From Sphingobium scionense (GTDB taxonomy: Bacteria; Pseudomonadota; Alphaproteobacteria; Sphingomonadales; Sphingomonadaceae), in assembly GCF_014197035.1 (NCBI RefSeq), contig NZ_JACIEU010000006.1, positions 1 through 64,000 on the forward strand: 64,000 nucleotides of DNA, read 5' to 3'. The notes beneath the pieces are model-generated. The model saw only the letters and a list, made by a program, of their open reading frames with translations. It was not told where the DNA came from and made no database searches. Positions 18,360-27,113 of this stretch are shown piece by piece. Numbering within the stretch: position 1 is the stretch's first letter; every line of letters starts with the position of its first letter. The position numbers and the translations under genes are program-made.

Positions 18360-18591
18360 CCTGCCCTTCCTCACCGCACCCTGGGGATGTAATCTGCTCA
18401 TCGGCGCCTATATTCCCTTCCCTCCCGGATGTAGGAAGTCTAAGGACCAAAAACCAGCCCACAAGCTGGGTCCATGGTGGTTGACAGAATCGAGTCATTC
18501 CACTACCGGGCCACATTCCCGCGCGGGTCGAACAGGCTTTTTGTCCTCGACGATCTGCGTAAAGCAGATTTGAACGAGAAGAGACCAAGCC

Positions 18592-18888
18592 ATGTTCGCT
18601 ATCGTGCGCACGGGCGGCAAGCAGTATCGCGTCGCCGCCGGAGATAAGATCGTCGTTGAAAAGCTCGCTGGCGAAGCCGGCGACAAGGTTACGCTGGACG
18701 ACGTCCTGCTGGCCGGCGAAGGCGGCGACCTGAAGGACGCAGCCAAGCTGACCGTCGCAGCCGAAATCATTGCGCAGGCGAAGGGCGAGAAGGTCATCGT
18801 CTTCAAGAAGCGCCGTCGTCACAACTATCGCCGTAAGAACGGCCACCGCCAGAATCACACGATCCTCAAGATCGTGTCGATCGCCTGA
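18592..18888 (+). CDS. rplU: Large ribosomal subunit protein bL21
   Basis: A 98-aa ribosomal protein. It begins with [18 protein letters not shown] and ends with [19 protein letters not shown], both diagnostic of L21. It lies 27 bp before rpmA in the standard order rplU-rpmA, with obgE and proB farther downstream. Confidence 0.98.
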   Translation: MFAIVRTGGKQYRVAAGDKIVVEKLAGEAGDKVTLDDVLLAGEGGDLKDAAKLTVAAEIIAQAKGEKVIVFKKRRRHNYRRKNGHRQNHTILKIVSIA

Positions 18889-18915
18889 GCGCAGCTGAAG
18901 TAAGGAGTTTAGGTC

Positions 18916-19185
18916 ATGGCACATAAGAAAGCTGGCGGTTCGTCGCGTAACGGTCGCGATTCTGAGTCGAAGCGCCTTGGCGTGAAGAAGTTCGGCGGTC
19001 AGGAAGTGATCGGCGGCAACATCATCATTCGCCAGCGCGGTACCCGCGTATATCCCGGCCGTAACGTCGGCATGGGCAAGGATCACACCCTCTTCGCCCT
19101 GGGCGAAGGTCGCGTCGTGTTCCACGACGGCAAGCTCGGCCGCAAATATGTATCGGTCGACGCGGTAGCCGCGGCAGCCGAATAA
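18916..19185 (+). CDS. rpmA: Large ribosomal subunit protein bL27
   Basis: An 89-aa ribosomal protein next to the peptidyl transferase centre. [19 protein letters not shown] is the canonical N-terminus and needs no processing beyond Met removal. AAGGAG precedes the start. It is cotranscribed with rplU and followed by a terminator. Confidence 0.98.
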   Translation: MAHKKAGGSSRNGRDSESKRLGVKKFGGQEVIGGNIIIRQRGTRVYPGRNVGMGKDHTLFALGEGRVVFHDGKLGRKYVSVDAVAAAAE

Positions 19186-19273
19186 CGGACGATCGATGAC
19201 GGGTCGTCCTTCGCAAAAGGGACGTCCCGCCTGATCGGCCTTGCAGATAGCTGCACCGATCGGGATCGAGGGA

Positions 19274-19308
19274 AAAAAGGGCGCCCCTTAACAGGGAGCG
19301 CCCTTTTT
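19274..19308 (+). terminator. Rho-independent terminator after rpmA
   Basis: AAAAAGGGCGC and GCGCCCTTTTT pair around a 13-nt loop. It lies about 90 bp after rpmA. The rest of 19186-19469 shows no gene. Confidence 0.9.
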
Positions 19309-19469
19309 CCGTTCTGACGAACTTTACCGGGCACTCCTCCCGATTTCCCTCAACCCTCTGGAACCACTGGCCTTCTCGCGCGTCGTGCGGGCGGGGCTCA
19401 GCCAGAGACGACCGTCGTCAAGCCGTCATGATTGGCGGCTAATGGCGCGCAGATAGAGGAGAGACGTGA

Positions 19470-20045
19470 ATGTTCGCCCGTACCCCCCGCCTGCTGCTGC
19501 GGCCCGGCTGGATGGAAGATGCCCCCGCCCTGGCCCAGGCCATCGGCAATGAAGCGGTCCTGCGCAATCTGAGCCGCGCACCCGCCCCCTATGGCCTGGC
19601 CGATGCCGAGGCCTTTCTGGCGCTGCCGCAGGATTCGCGCATGCCGCGCCTGCTGGCCTTCACCCGTACCCGGGGGGCGCCACGCCTGGTGGGCGGCTGC
19701 GGCATCCATGCCGCCGAGGATGGCGCGCCGGAACTGGGCTACTGGATTGCCCGCCCCTATTGGGGGCTGGGTTTCGCGACCGAGGCGGCCCGCGCCGTCA
19801 TGAGCATTGCCCGCGCGCATAATCTGCCCGCGGTTCGTGCGGTCCATTTTGCCGACAACCGCGCGTCGGGCCATGTCCTGCGCAAGATCGGCTTTCGCGC
19901 CAATGGCACGGTCGAGCGGCGTTACAGCCCCGCTCGCGGGGCCGAGGCCGACTGCCTGGTCTTCGACGAGGGTGAGGCCGCGCGTATGAGCGTGGACTTT
20001 GCCCTGGATCTCTATGGTGATGCGCTGCCGGCGCTCGCCGCCTGA
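19470..20045 (+). CDS. GNAT-family N-acetyltransferase (RimJ/RimL type)
   Basis: A 191-aa acetyl-CoA-dependent transferase. FARTPRLLLRPGWMEDAPAL is the typical RimJ-type opening, and the acetyl-CoA loop is YWGLGFATEAARAVM; VHFADNRASGHVLRKIGF is the later conserved helix. AGAGGAGAG precedes the start. A second GNAT gene faces it from the opposite strand. Substrate unknown; proteins of this type modify N-termini, aminoglycosides or small amines. Confidence 0.87.
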   Translation: MFARTPRLLLRPGWMEDAPALAQAIGNEAVLRNLSRAPAPYGLADAEAFLALPQDSRMPRLLAFTRTRGAPRLVGGCGIHAAEDGAPELGYWIARPYWGLGFATEAARAVMSIARAHNLPAVRAVHFADNRASGHVLRKIGFRANGTVERRYSPARGAEADCLVFDEGEAARMSVDFALDLYGDALPALAA

Positions 20046-20081
20046 TCGAAAAGTGCGGGCGCCGATCGCGGCGCCCGTCTC

Positions 20082-20609
20082 TTACCCCTGGCTGGGCCGA
20101 TCGAACACCCGGGTCGGCGCCCCATGGAAATCGACATCGCCCAGCGCGGCAAAGCCCAGCTTCTCCGCCACCTTGATCGATCCTGAATTGTCCGGCGCGA
20201 TGATGCAGCGGATCGACGGCGCCGCCAGATGCGCATCGGTCCAGGCGAAGATCGCCGCCATCGCCTCGGTCGCGATGCCGCGCCCCCAGGCGGCCGGACC
20301 AAGTACCCAGCCCGCCTCCGGCACGCCGTCCAGTTCGGCAAGGCCCCGCGCCGCGCTCAGCAGTCCGGCCTCGCCCAGCAATTCTCCATTGGCGCGATCC
20401 TCGATCGCCCACATGCCATAGCCCAGCAACGCCCACATGCCGGCATAGCGCAGGATGCGGAACCACACCGCCTGCGCATCGAGCGCCGCGCCGCCGATGA
20501 AGCGCACCACGTCGGGATCGGCCCAGAGCGCCCGGCAGGCGGCATAATCCTCCACCCGGTGCGGACGCAGGATCAGACGGTCGGTGGTGAGCATGGGCGC
20601 GCTTGTCAT
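20082..20609 (-). CDS. GNAT-family N-acetyltransferase (RimJ/RimL type)
   Basis: A 175-aa transferase convergent with the previous GNAT. LTTDRLILRPHRVEDYAACR opens it, AWGRGIATEAMAAIF is the acetyl-CoA loop and PDNSGSIKVAEKLGF the C-terminal helix. The ATG at 20609 was chosen from homology; the open frame continues on the minus strand for more than 2 kb, but only as antisense of the TetR and obgE genes. The two GNATs share only the general fold, so they are not a recent duplication. Confidence 0.85.
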   Translation of the reverse strand: MTSAPMLTTDRLILRPHRVEDYAACRALWADPDVVRFIGGAALDAQAVWFRILRYAGMWALLGYGMWAIEDRANGELLGEAGLLSAARGLAELDGVPEAGWVLGPAAWGRGIATEAMAAIFAWTDAHLAAPSIRCIIAPDNSGSIKVAEKLGFAALGDVDFHGAPTRVFDRPSQG

Positions 20610-20702
20610 CGCCCAGCTATGGCGGGTCACGCGCACGCCGGTCAAGCGCAGCCACACTCGGCGGTAGCCTTCCCACCGCCCCTGTGCCATGGGCAGAGCA
20701 AC

Positions 20703-21344
20703 GTGCCCGCACCCACCCCCCTCAAACGCTCCCGCCTCAGCCCGGACGAAAGCCGCCTGCTCGCACTGGAAGCCGCCCGTGCCCTGTTGCTGGAAGCGGG
20801 GCCGCAAGCCGTGACGCTGAAGGCCGTGGGCAATCGGATCGATCGCACCCACGCCAATCTGCTCCACCATTTCGGATCGGCGGCGGGGCTGCAAAAGGCC
20901 CTGGCCGGATATCTGGCCGACACCATCACCGCCACGATCGGCGACGCGGTCAACGCGGCGCGGCGTGGCGAGGTCGAGCCCCGGCGGATCGTCGACATGA
21001 CCTTCGATGCGTTCGACGCCGGCGGCGCCGGCGCACTGGCCAGCTGGATGCTCGCTTCGGGCAATGAGGATGCGCTCGACCCGGTGGTGGATGCGATCCA
21101 CCGGCTGGTCGACAAGCTGGCCGCCACCGCGCTGCGCCCGCAACTGGCCGAGGTGATCCGCGACAATACGCTGATGCTGGTGCTGCTGGCGCTGGGTGAT
21201 TCGCAGATGGGCGGTCCGATGGCTGCCGCGCTGGGCCTCAGCCGTGAAAAAGCGCGCGAACTCGCCGCCCGCAGCCTGGTCTCCGCCCTCACCGAAGAAG
21301 CCCGGTTGACGGCGACAGCGAAAGTGACGCAGGCTAAGGTTTAA
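20703..21344 (+). CDS. TetR-family transcriptional regulator
   Basis: A 213-aa protein. The N-terminal helix-turn-helix spans about residues 17-65 (ALEAARALLLEAGPQAVTLK, then IDRTHANLLHHFGSAAGLQK). The rest is an all-helical ligand domain without recognised type. GTG 20703 is the likely start, since the HTH begins soon after and no ATG lies between. It is divergent from the second GNAT gene (93 bp gap) and 30 bp upstream of obgE in the same direction, so it may be cotranscribed with obgE. Confidence 0.82.
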   Translation: MPAPTPLKRSRLSPDESRLLALEAARALLLEAGPQAVTLKAVGNRIDRTHANLLHHFGSAAGLQKALAGYLADTITATIGDAVNAARRGEVEPRRIVDMTFDAFDAGGAGALASWMLASGNEDALDPVVDAIHRLVDKLAATALRPQLAEVIRDNTLMLVLLALGDSQMGGPMAAALGLSREKARELAARSLVSALTEEARLTATAKVTQAKV

Positions 21345-21374
21345 TTTTGCCCAAGAAGGCGCTATGGGCGCGCC

Positions 21375-22472
21375 ATGCATTTTCTCGATCAAGCAAAAAT
21401 CTACATCAAGTCCGGCTGGGGCGGTCCCGGCGCGGTCAGCTTTCGGCGTGAAAAATATGTCGAATATGGCGGCCCGGACGGCGGCAATGGCGGCAAGGGC
21501 GGCGACATCATCTTCGAGGCCGTAGCCGGCCTCAACACGTTGATCGACTTCCGCTATACCCAGCATTTCAAGGCGCAGCGCGGCATGCCCGGCATGGGCA
21601 AGAACCGCTATGGCGCGGGCGGCAACGACCTCATCGTCAAGGTGCCGCTGGGCACCCAGATCCTGTCCGATCCCCAGCCGATCGAGGGGACCGAGGACGA
21701 AGACGGCTATCCCGAATATGAGGAACAGGAAATCCTGGCCGACTTCACCGAGGTCGGGCAGCGTGTGAGCTTCCTGCGCGGCGGCGACGGCGGCCGCGGC
21801 AACCTGTCCTACAAGACCAGCACCAACCGCGCGCCGCGCCAGCATGGCACTGGCTGGCCGGGCCAGGAAATGTGGGTCTGGCTGCGGCTGAAGCTGCTGG
21901 CCGATGTCGGTCTGGTCGGCATGCCGAACGCCGGCAAGTCGACGCTGATCAACCAGGTGACGAACACCAAGGCCAAGGTCGGCGCCTATGCCTTCACCAC
22001 CACCAAGCCGCAGCTGGGCGTGGTGCTGCACCGCGACCGTGAATTCGTGCTGGCCGACATTCCCGGCCTGATCGCGGGCGCGGCCGAGGGCGCGGGCATT
22101 GGCGATCGTTTCCTGGGCCATATCGAACGCTGTCGCGTGCTGCTGCACCTGATCGACGCGACCGGCGACGATCCGGTCGAAGCCTTCCGCATCGTCACCG
22201 ACGAACTGGCCGCCTATGGCGGCGGGCTGGACGAGAAGCCGCAGATCGTCGTGCTCAACAAGGGCGACCTGCTGGGCCAGGAACTGATGGAAGACATTGC
22301 CGAGCAGCTGCGCGAGCAGGCCGGCGTGGAAGATGTCTTCATCATCTCCGGCGCGACCGGCGAAGGCGTCACCCCGTTGCTCGACACGGTGCTGGAAATC
22401 CTCGACGAAGAGCGCATCGAGGAGAAGGCCGACGACGAAAGCGACGGTGAAGCCACCTGGTCGCCGATCTGA
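21375..22472 (+). CDS. obgE: Obg/CgtA GTPase
   Basis: A 365-aa GTPase that acts in 50S ribosome assembly and stress control. Residues 1-160 are the glycine-rich Obg domain (MHFLDQAKIYIKSGWGG, GGPDGGNGGKGGDIIFEA). The G domain follows: GMPNAGKSTL (P loop), DIPGLIAGA (switch II), NKGD and SGATGEG. The C-terminus is short and acidic. It follows the rplU-rpmA block, the usual neighbourhood, with GNAT and TetR genes inserted between. Confidence 0.97.
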   Translation: MHFLDQAKIYIKSGWGGPGAVSFRREKYVEYGGPDGGNGGKGGDIIFEAVAGLNTLIDFRYTQHFKAQRGMPGMGKNRYGAGGNDLIVKVPLGTQILSDPQPIEGTEDEDGYPEYEEQEILADFTEVGQRVSFLRGGDGGRGNLSYKTSTNRAPRQHGTGWPGQEMWVWLRLKLLADVGLVGMPNAGKSTLINQVTNTKAKVGAYAFTTTKPQLGVVLHRDREFVLADIPGLIAGAAEGAGIGDRFLGHIERCRVLLHLIDATGDDPVEAFRIVTDELAAYGGGLDEKPQIVVLNKGDLLGQELMEDIAEQLREQAGVEDVFIISGATGEGVTPLLDTVLEILDEERIEEKADDESDGEATWSPI

Positions 22473-22509
22473 CCGCCTCTCCATTTCCTGTGTTTCGGAT
22501 GTTCGACCA

Positions 22510-23640
22510 GTGACAACTTCGCTGTCCGGTTTCCCGCCCGCGCTGGTCCGCCGCCTGGTCATCAAGATCGGGTCGGCGCTGCTGGTCGATCCGGCGGGGG
22601 AAGTGCGTGTCGACTGGCTGCGCACGCTGGTCGCCGATGTCGCCGCACGCAAGGCGGCCGGACAACAGGTCATCATCGTCTCGTCTGGCGCGATCGCGCT
22701 GGGCGCGCGCCGGCTGAAACTGCCCAAGGGCGGACGCGGCAGCCTGGAGGATGCGCAGGCCGCGGCCGCCACCGGCCAGATCGCCCTGTCGCAATGCTGG
22801 GCCAGCCTGCTGCATGAGAAGGGCATCACCGCTGCGCAGATGCTGGTGACGCTCGACGATCTGGAGCATCGCCGCCGCTACCTCAATGCGTCGGCCACGC
22901 TGGAACGGCTGATGGCGCTCGACGTGGTGCCGGTGGTGAACGAGAATGACAGCGTCGCCACGGCGGAGATCCGCTTTGGCGACAATGATCGCCTCGCGGC
23001 GCGCATCGGACAGGCGGCACGGGCCGACGCGGTTGTGCTGCTGTCGGACGTGGACGGGCTTTACACCGCCAACCCGCACGCCGATGCGAATGCCATGCTG
23101 ATCGAGAGGATAGAGCGCATCGACGCGCGCATTGCCGCCATGGCCGACACCGGTTCCGCGTCGGGCATGGGATCGGGCGGCATGGTGTCGAAGATCCAGG
23201 CGGCACAGATCGCCACCGGCGCCGGCGCCCATCTCGCCATCATCTCGGGCAAGGTCGACGCCCCGCTCAGCCATTGGGCCAATGGCGGCCGCGGCTCCAT
23301 CTTCCTCGCCGCCGAAAGCCAGGGCGCGCGCAAGGGCTGGCTGTCGGGCCGACTCACCGTGCTCGGCCGGATCATCGTCGATGCCGGTGCCGAAGCGGCG
23401 CTGGGCAAGGGCAACAGCCTGCTGCCGGCCGGCGTCGCGCGGGTCGAGGGCGTGTTCGCGCGCGGCGACGTGGTCGACATTCTGAGCCAGGACGGCCGGG
23501 TGATCGCCCGTGGCCTGACCGAATATGACAGCGAGGCTGCCGCGAAGATCGCCGGCCGCCGCAGCGAGGACATCCCCGCCCTGCTCGGCGAAATGTCCCG
23601 CACCGTGCTGGTCCATCGCGACCATATGGCGATGTTCTGA
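22510..23640 (+). CDS. proB: Glutamate 5-kinase
   Basis: A 376-aa enzyme for the first step of proline synthesis: ATP-dependent phosphorylation of L-glutamate. The amino acid kinase domain (RRLVIKIGSALLVD, IIVSSGAIALGARRL, NENDSVATAEIRFGDND, SGMGSGGMVSKIQAAQIA) is complete, and a C-terminal PUA domain (about 285-365, GVARVEGVFARGDVVDI) is present. The start is GTG 22510, 37 bp after obgE; the longer frame reads into obgE. Feedback inhibition by proline is usual for the family. Confidence 0.96.
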   Translation: MTTSLSGFPPALVRRLVIKIGSALLVDPAGEVRVDWLRTLVADVAARKAAGQQVIIVSSGAIALGARRLKLPKGGRGSLEDAQAAAATGQIALSQCWASLLHEKGITAAQMLVTLDDLEHRRRYLNASATLERLMALDVVPVVNENDSVATAEIRFGDNDRLAARIGQAARADAVVLLSDVDGLYTANPHADANAMLIERIERIDARIAAMADTGSASGMGSGGMVSKIQAAQIATGAGAHLAIISGKVDAPLSHWANGGRGSIFLAAESQGARKGWLSGRLTVLGRIIVDAGAEAALGKGNSLLPAGVARVEGVFARGDVVDILSQDGRVIARGLTEYDSEAAAKIAGRRSEDIPALLGEMSRTVLVHRDHMAMF

Positions 23641-23646
23641 CCTATT

Positions 23647-24561
23647 ATGTCCCTTAGAATTGCCATGACCGGCGCGACGGGTTTCGTCGGCGCCGAAACG
23701 CTCGATCAGGCGCTTGCCGCCGGTCTCCAGGTCAACGCCCTCACCCGCCGGGCACAGCCGCCGCGCGCCCATCTCAAATGGGTGCCCGGCTCGCTCGACG
23801 ATGCCGCCGCGCTCGACACGCTGGTGCGCGACGCCGACGCCGTGATCCATATCGCCGGCGTCGTGAACGCGCCCGACCGCGACGGGTTCGAGGCCGGCAA
23901 TGCGCGCGGCACGATGGCGGTGGTCGACGCCATGCGCAAACGCGGCGTGCGCCGGCTGGTCCATGTCTCCTCGCTCGCCGCGCGCGAGCCGGGCATGTCG
24001 GACTATGGCTGGTCGAAGGAACTGGCCGAACGCCATGTGAAGGCCAGCGGCCTCGACTGGACGATCGTGCGCCCGCCCGCCATCTACGGCCCCAATGACC
24101 AGGAAATGCTGGAACTGTTCCGCATGGCCAAGCGCGGCATCATGCTGCTGCCGCCCGGCGGCCGGCTGTCGGTGATCCATGTCGCCGATCTCGCGCGGCT
24201 GCTGCTGACGCTCGCCTGCGAAAAGGAACAGAGCCAGACCCGCACCTATGAGGCGGACGACGCGACGCCCGGCGGCTGGGACCATCAGGAATTCGGCCAG
24301 GCGATCGGCCGGGCCGTGGGCCGCAATGTCCGCACCTTCGCGACGCCGCAATGGCTGCTGGCGACCGCCGCCCGGCTCGACCGGCTGGTGCGCGGCCGCA
24401 ATGCCAAGCTGACCCCCGACCGGGTCGATTATTTCTGCCATCCCGACTGGGTCGTCGCCAAGCGCAAGCAACCACCCAAGCGGCTGTGGACGCCGCAGAT
24501 CCCGACCGAGGAAGGGCTCAAGGCCACGGTCGAGGCCTATCGCGCCAAGGGCTGGCTGTAG
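23647..24561 (+). CDS. NAD(P)-dependent atypical SDR (NDUFA9-like)
   Basis: A 304-aa protein. The nucleotide-binding motif is MTGATGFVGAETLDQAL, and the catalytic-type YxxxK is YGWSKELAE. The family (complex I NDUFA9-like extended SDRs) acts on nucleotide sugars or quinone-related substrates, or has only a structural role. It starts 6 bp after proB and is probably cotranscribed. Specific substrate unknown. Confidence 0.85.
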   Translation: MSLRIAMTGATGFVGAETLDQALAAGLQVNALTRRAQPPRAHLKWVPGSLDDAAALDTLVRDADAVIHIAGVVNAPDRDGFEAGNARGTMAVVDAMRKRGVRRLVHVSSLAAREPGMSDYGWSKELAERHVKASGLDWTIVRPPAIYGPNDQEMLELFRMAKRGIMLLPPGGRLSVIHVADLARLLLTLACEKEQSQTRTYEADDATPGGWDHQEFGQAIGRAVGRNVRTFATPQWLLATAARLDRLVRGRNAKLTPDRVDYFCHPDWVVAKRKQPPKRLWTPQIPTEEGLKATVEAYRAKGWL

Positions 24562-24691
24562 CCGGGCAGCAGCCAGGTCGCGCCCTTTAGATGGGACAAA
24601 GCGACGACCGCATTGCGACGAGAAGCTGACGTTTCCAATTCCTCCCAAGCTTGTCTTGGGGAGGATTATCGGACCATCCGCTTCCCACCCC

Positions 24692-24815
24692 TTTCGTCAT
24701 TCCCGCGAAGGGGGGAGCCCATCTCCTGACCTTGCGTATCGCACTAGGCTGGGGCGATGGATCCGCGATTCCGCGGGGATGACAGTAGAAAACGGACCGG
24801 CGCTTAACCACACTT
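24692..24815. repeat. Dispersed repeat of about 120 bp, copy A
   Basis: This stretch begins with TTTCGTCATTCCC, contains CCCATCTCCTGACCT and ends with GCGGGGATGAC...GCTTAACCAC. It matches 50684-50808 at most positions. It fills most of the 327 bp between the SDR and the S10 peptidase genes, which otherwise show only short hairpins. Confidence 0.75.
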
Positions 24816-24888
24816 TCCCACCTGCCCCCTTCCCGCATGGCCCGCTCTCCGCTAGCGCATGCGCCACAAAAGAAAGGGGAGCATCCTT

Positions 24889-26403
24889 ATGCGTTTGACG
24901 ATTTCGCTGGCCGCGCTCGCGCTGGCCATCATGCCCATGGCCGTCCAGGCCCAGGACGGGGACAGGAAGAAGGATGAGGCACCGGCCGCCGAAGCCGGCG
25001 TGCCGGCCCCCAATGTCTCGGTCACCCATCATAAGGGCGTGTTCGGCGGCAAGGCGATCAGCTACACCGCGACCACCGGCGAAACCTATCTGAAGGACAA
25101 GGATGGCAAGCCGCTCGCGGCGATCTATGCCACATCCTATGTCAAGGATGGCGGCGATAAGACCCGGCCGATCACTTTCCTCTACAATGGCGGCCCCGGC
25201 TCGGGCTCGCTCTGGCTGCACATGGGTGCCTTCGGACCCAAGCGCGTGGTTCTACCCGATGCGCAGGATGACGGCGCCCCGCCCTATCCGCTGGTCGACA
25301 ATGCCGAATCGCTGCTCGACGTCACCGACCTCGTCTTCATCGACCCGGTCGGCACCGGCTTCTCGCACGCCATCGGCAAGAAGGATCCCAAGGATTATTG
25401 GGGCGTATCCGTCGACGCCAAGTCGATCGCCGACTATATCCGCCTGTGGCTCGGCGAAAATGGCCGCTGGTCCTCGCCCAAATATATCGGCGGCGAAAGC
25501 TATGGCACGACCCGTTCGGTCGCCCTCATCAACGAGCTGGAGGGCAGCTACAACGACGTTTCGGTCAACGGCATCATCCTGATCTCGTCGATCCTCGACT
25601 TCGGCGCCTCGGCCGAGGTGCAGGGCAATGAAATGCCCTATATCCTCAACCTCCCCTCGATGGCGACGACCGCCTGGTACCACAAGAAGATGGGCAATCC
25701 GCCCGCCACCGTGGCCGAAGCGGCGCAGCAGGCACGCGCCTTCGCGATCGGCCCCTATGCCGCCGCGCTGCTCAAGGGCAACCAGTTGTCGGACCAGGAA
25801 CGCGCGAGCGTCCGCGCCGAACTGGCCCGCCTCACCGGCCTGTCGGAGCAGTTCGTCGACAATGCCGAACTGCGCATCACCCCCGGCCGTTTCTATAAGG
25901 AATTGCTGCGCGATCGTGGCGTCAGCATCGGTCGCCTCGACACCCGCTATACCGGCAAGGATTATGACCGCGCCGGCGAGGAGCCCGACAATGACCCCAG
26001 CTTCTACGCGATCGACGGCGCCTATACCGCCGCGATGAACAGCTATGCCCGCGACGAGCTGAAGTACAAGACCGAGCGTCAATATGTGACGATCGGCGGG
26101 GTCAGCGGCTGGGACTGGAAGCTGCAGGGCCAGCGCGGCCGCGACAGCGAAGTTTACGCCAGCGTCGCCCCTTATCTCAGCAAGGCATTGCGCGAGAATA
26201 GCGGCCTGAAGGTATTCGTCGGCCAGGGCTGGTATGATTTCGCCACCCCCTTCTTCGGCGCCGAATATGCGATGAGCCGCACCGGCTTCGATCCCGCGCG
26301 GATCCAGTATCATTATTATGATGCCGGCCACATGATGTATGTCCGCCCCGACGACCTGCGCAAGCTGAGCGCGGATATCCGGGCGTTCATCACCGCGCGC
26401 TGA
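24889..26403 (+). CDS. Exported S10-family serine carboxypeptidase
   Basis: A 504-aa protein with a Sec signal peptide (MRLTISLAALALAIMPMAVQAQ). The S10 signature is YIGGESYGTTRS with the nucleophile serine; FLYNGGPGSGSLWLHMGAFGP is the oxyanion region; the acid is in GQGWYDFATPF and the histidine in YDAGHMMYV. Family members remove C-terminal residues from peptides at acidic pH in the periplasm or outside the cell. GGGGA precedes the ATG. An exported M20 amidohydrolase follows after the ParDE genes, which suggests peptide scavenging nearby. Confidence 0.92.
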   Translation: MRLTISLAALALAIMPMAVQAQDGDRKKDEAPAAEAGVPAPNVSVTHHKGVFGGKAISYTATTGETYLKDKDGKPLAAIYATSYVKDGGDKTRPITFLYNGGPGSGSLWLHMGAFGPKRVVLPDAQDDGAPPYPLVDNAESLLDVTDLVFIDPVGTGFSHAIGKKDPKDYWGVSVDAKSIADYIRLWLGENGRWSSPKYIGGESYGTTRSVALINELEGSYNDVSVNGIILISSILDFGASAEVQGNEMPYILNLPSMATTAWYHKKMGNPPATVAEAAQQARAFAIGPYAAALLKGNQLSDQERASVRAELARLTGLSEQFVDNAELRITPGRFYKELLRDRGVSIGRLDTRYTGKDYDRAGEEPDNDPSFYAIDGAYTAAMNSYARDELKYKTERQYVTIGGVSGWDWKLQGQRGRDSEVYASVAPYLSKALRENSGLKVFVGQGWYDFATPFFGAEYAMSRTGFDPARIQYHYYDAGHMMYVRPDDLRKLSADIRAFITAR

Positions 26404-26409
26404 TCAACG

Positions 26410-26718
26410 CTACCGATCCGTCCCTTCTTCCCGCGTCTGCCAGTCTTCCCGACCATGGCGGACGCGCAGGATGAGGGGCCGGTTCTCCTCGACCAGGTCA
26501 TAGAGAATCAGATGCGCTCGAAAGCGGCGCACCCGCATCGGCGGCACGATCTCCTCACGCAGTCGCGCGGAGAACGGATATTTTGCGATCCGTTCGAAGG
26601 CCGCCGCCAATCCCGCATGATAGAGATCGGCCTGCGGCAGCCCGAACCGTTCGATACCGTCCACGAAAATCGCCATAATATCGTCCGACGCCGCACGGGT
26701 CAGACGATAGCGCGCCAT
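26410..26718 (-). CDS. parE: ParE/RelE-superfamily toxin
   Basis: A 102-aa protein. YRLTRAASDDIMAIF opens it, and FERIAKYPFSARLRE and VRRFRAHLILYDLVEEN are the conserved strands; the C-terminus is ILRVRHGREDW. ParE toxins poison DNA gyrase; RelE relatives cut mRNA. The gene starts 1 bp after the antitoxin stop, so the two are translated together. Its 3' end is convergent with the S10 peptidase gene. Confidence 0.87.
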   Translation of the reverse strand: MARYRLTRAASDDIMAIFVDGIERFGLPQADLYHAGLAAAFERIAKYPFSARLREEIVPPMRVRRFRAHLILYDLVEENRPLILRVRHGREDWQTREEGTDR

Positions 26719-26719
26719 C

Positions 26720-26965
26720 TCAGCGCTGCAGCCCCACCTGATTCAACGCCCGCTGGCGGATATCGTCCATCGTCTCGTCGCTGATCCCGCCTTCCCGGCC
26801 TTCATCGACCAGCATTTGCATATGGGCAATCTTCCCCTGTCGCTCCTGATCGCGGCGGATCAGGTCGCGCACATAGTCGCTCGCATCGCTGTATCGTCCG
26901 GTCGCGGATTGCGCCTTTACCCAGTTCTTCATCGGATCGGGCAGGGAAATATTCATCGTCGCCAT
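26720..26965 (-). CDS. parD: ParD-family antitoxin
   Basis: An 81-aa protein. The N-terminal ribbon-helix-helix (MATMNISLPDPMKNWVKAQ, YSDASDYVRDLIRRDQ) binds DNA as a dimer, and the C-terminal helix should block the toxin. AGGAG lies before ATG 26965. It precedes parE, and a palindrome upstream is the likely site of autoregulation. Confidence 0.88.
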   Translation of the reverse strand: MATMNISLPDPMKNWVKAQSATGRYSDASDYVRDLIRRDQERQGKIAHMQMLVDEGREGGISDETMDDIRQRALNQVGLQR

Positions 26966-26994
26966 AGGTTGCTCCTGCTTCATCCTATCGCATC

Positions 26995-27011
26995 TTGGCA
27001 AAGATTGCCAA
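26995..27011. promoter_or_regulatory. Candidate ParD operator
   Basis: TTGGCA-AAGAT-TGCCAA is a perfect 6-bp-arm palindrome 30 bp upstream of parD. Antitoxins of this type repress their own operon from such sites. Confidence 0.5.
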
Positions 27012-27113
27012 TCATTCAAAGGCACCGCAGACATGCCTCGCCATCGTAACAATCCCCCTTTAACGCCCGTAAAATCCCCTTATGCTCCTGCCCAGCAAGG
27101 GAGATTCACACAT

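Noticed and set aside
18481..18510. TTGACA as a -35 box for rplU
   Set aside because: No convincing -10 element at normal spacing, so a promoter was not listed.
20610..22829. Long N-terminal extension of the second GNAT protein
   Set aside because: The extension is antisense to the TetR and obgE genes; the GNAT homology starts at the ATG at 20609.
22369..24648. 759-aa open frame on the minus strand
   Set aside because: It is antisense to obgE, proB and the SDR gene, which have full motifs; its translation is compositionally odd (rich in H, R, Q) and resembles no family.
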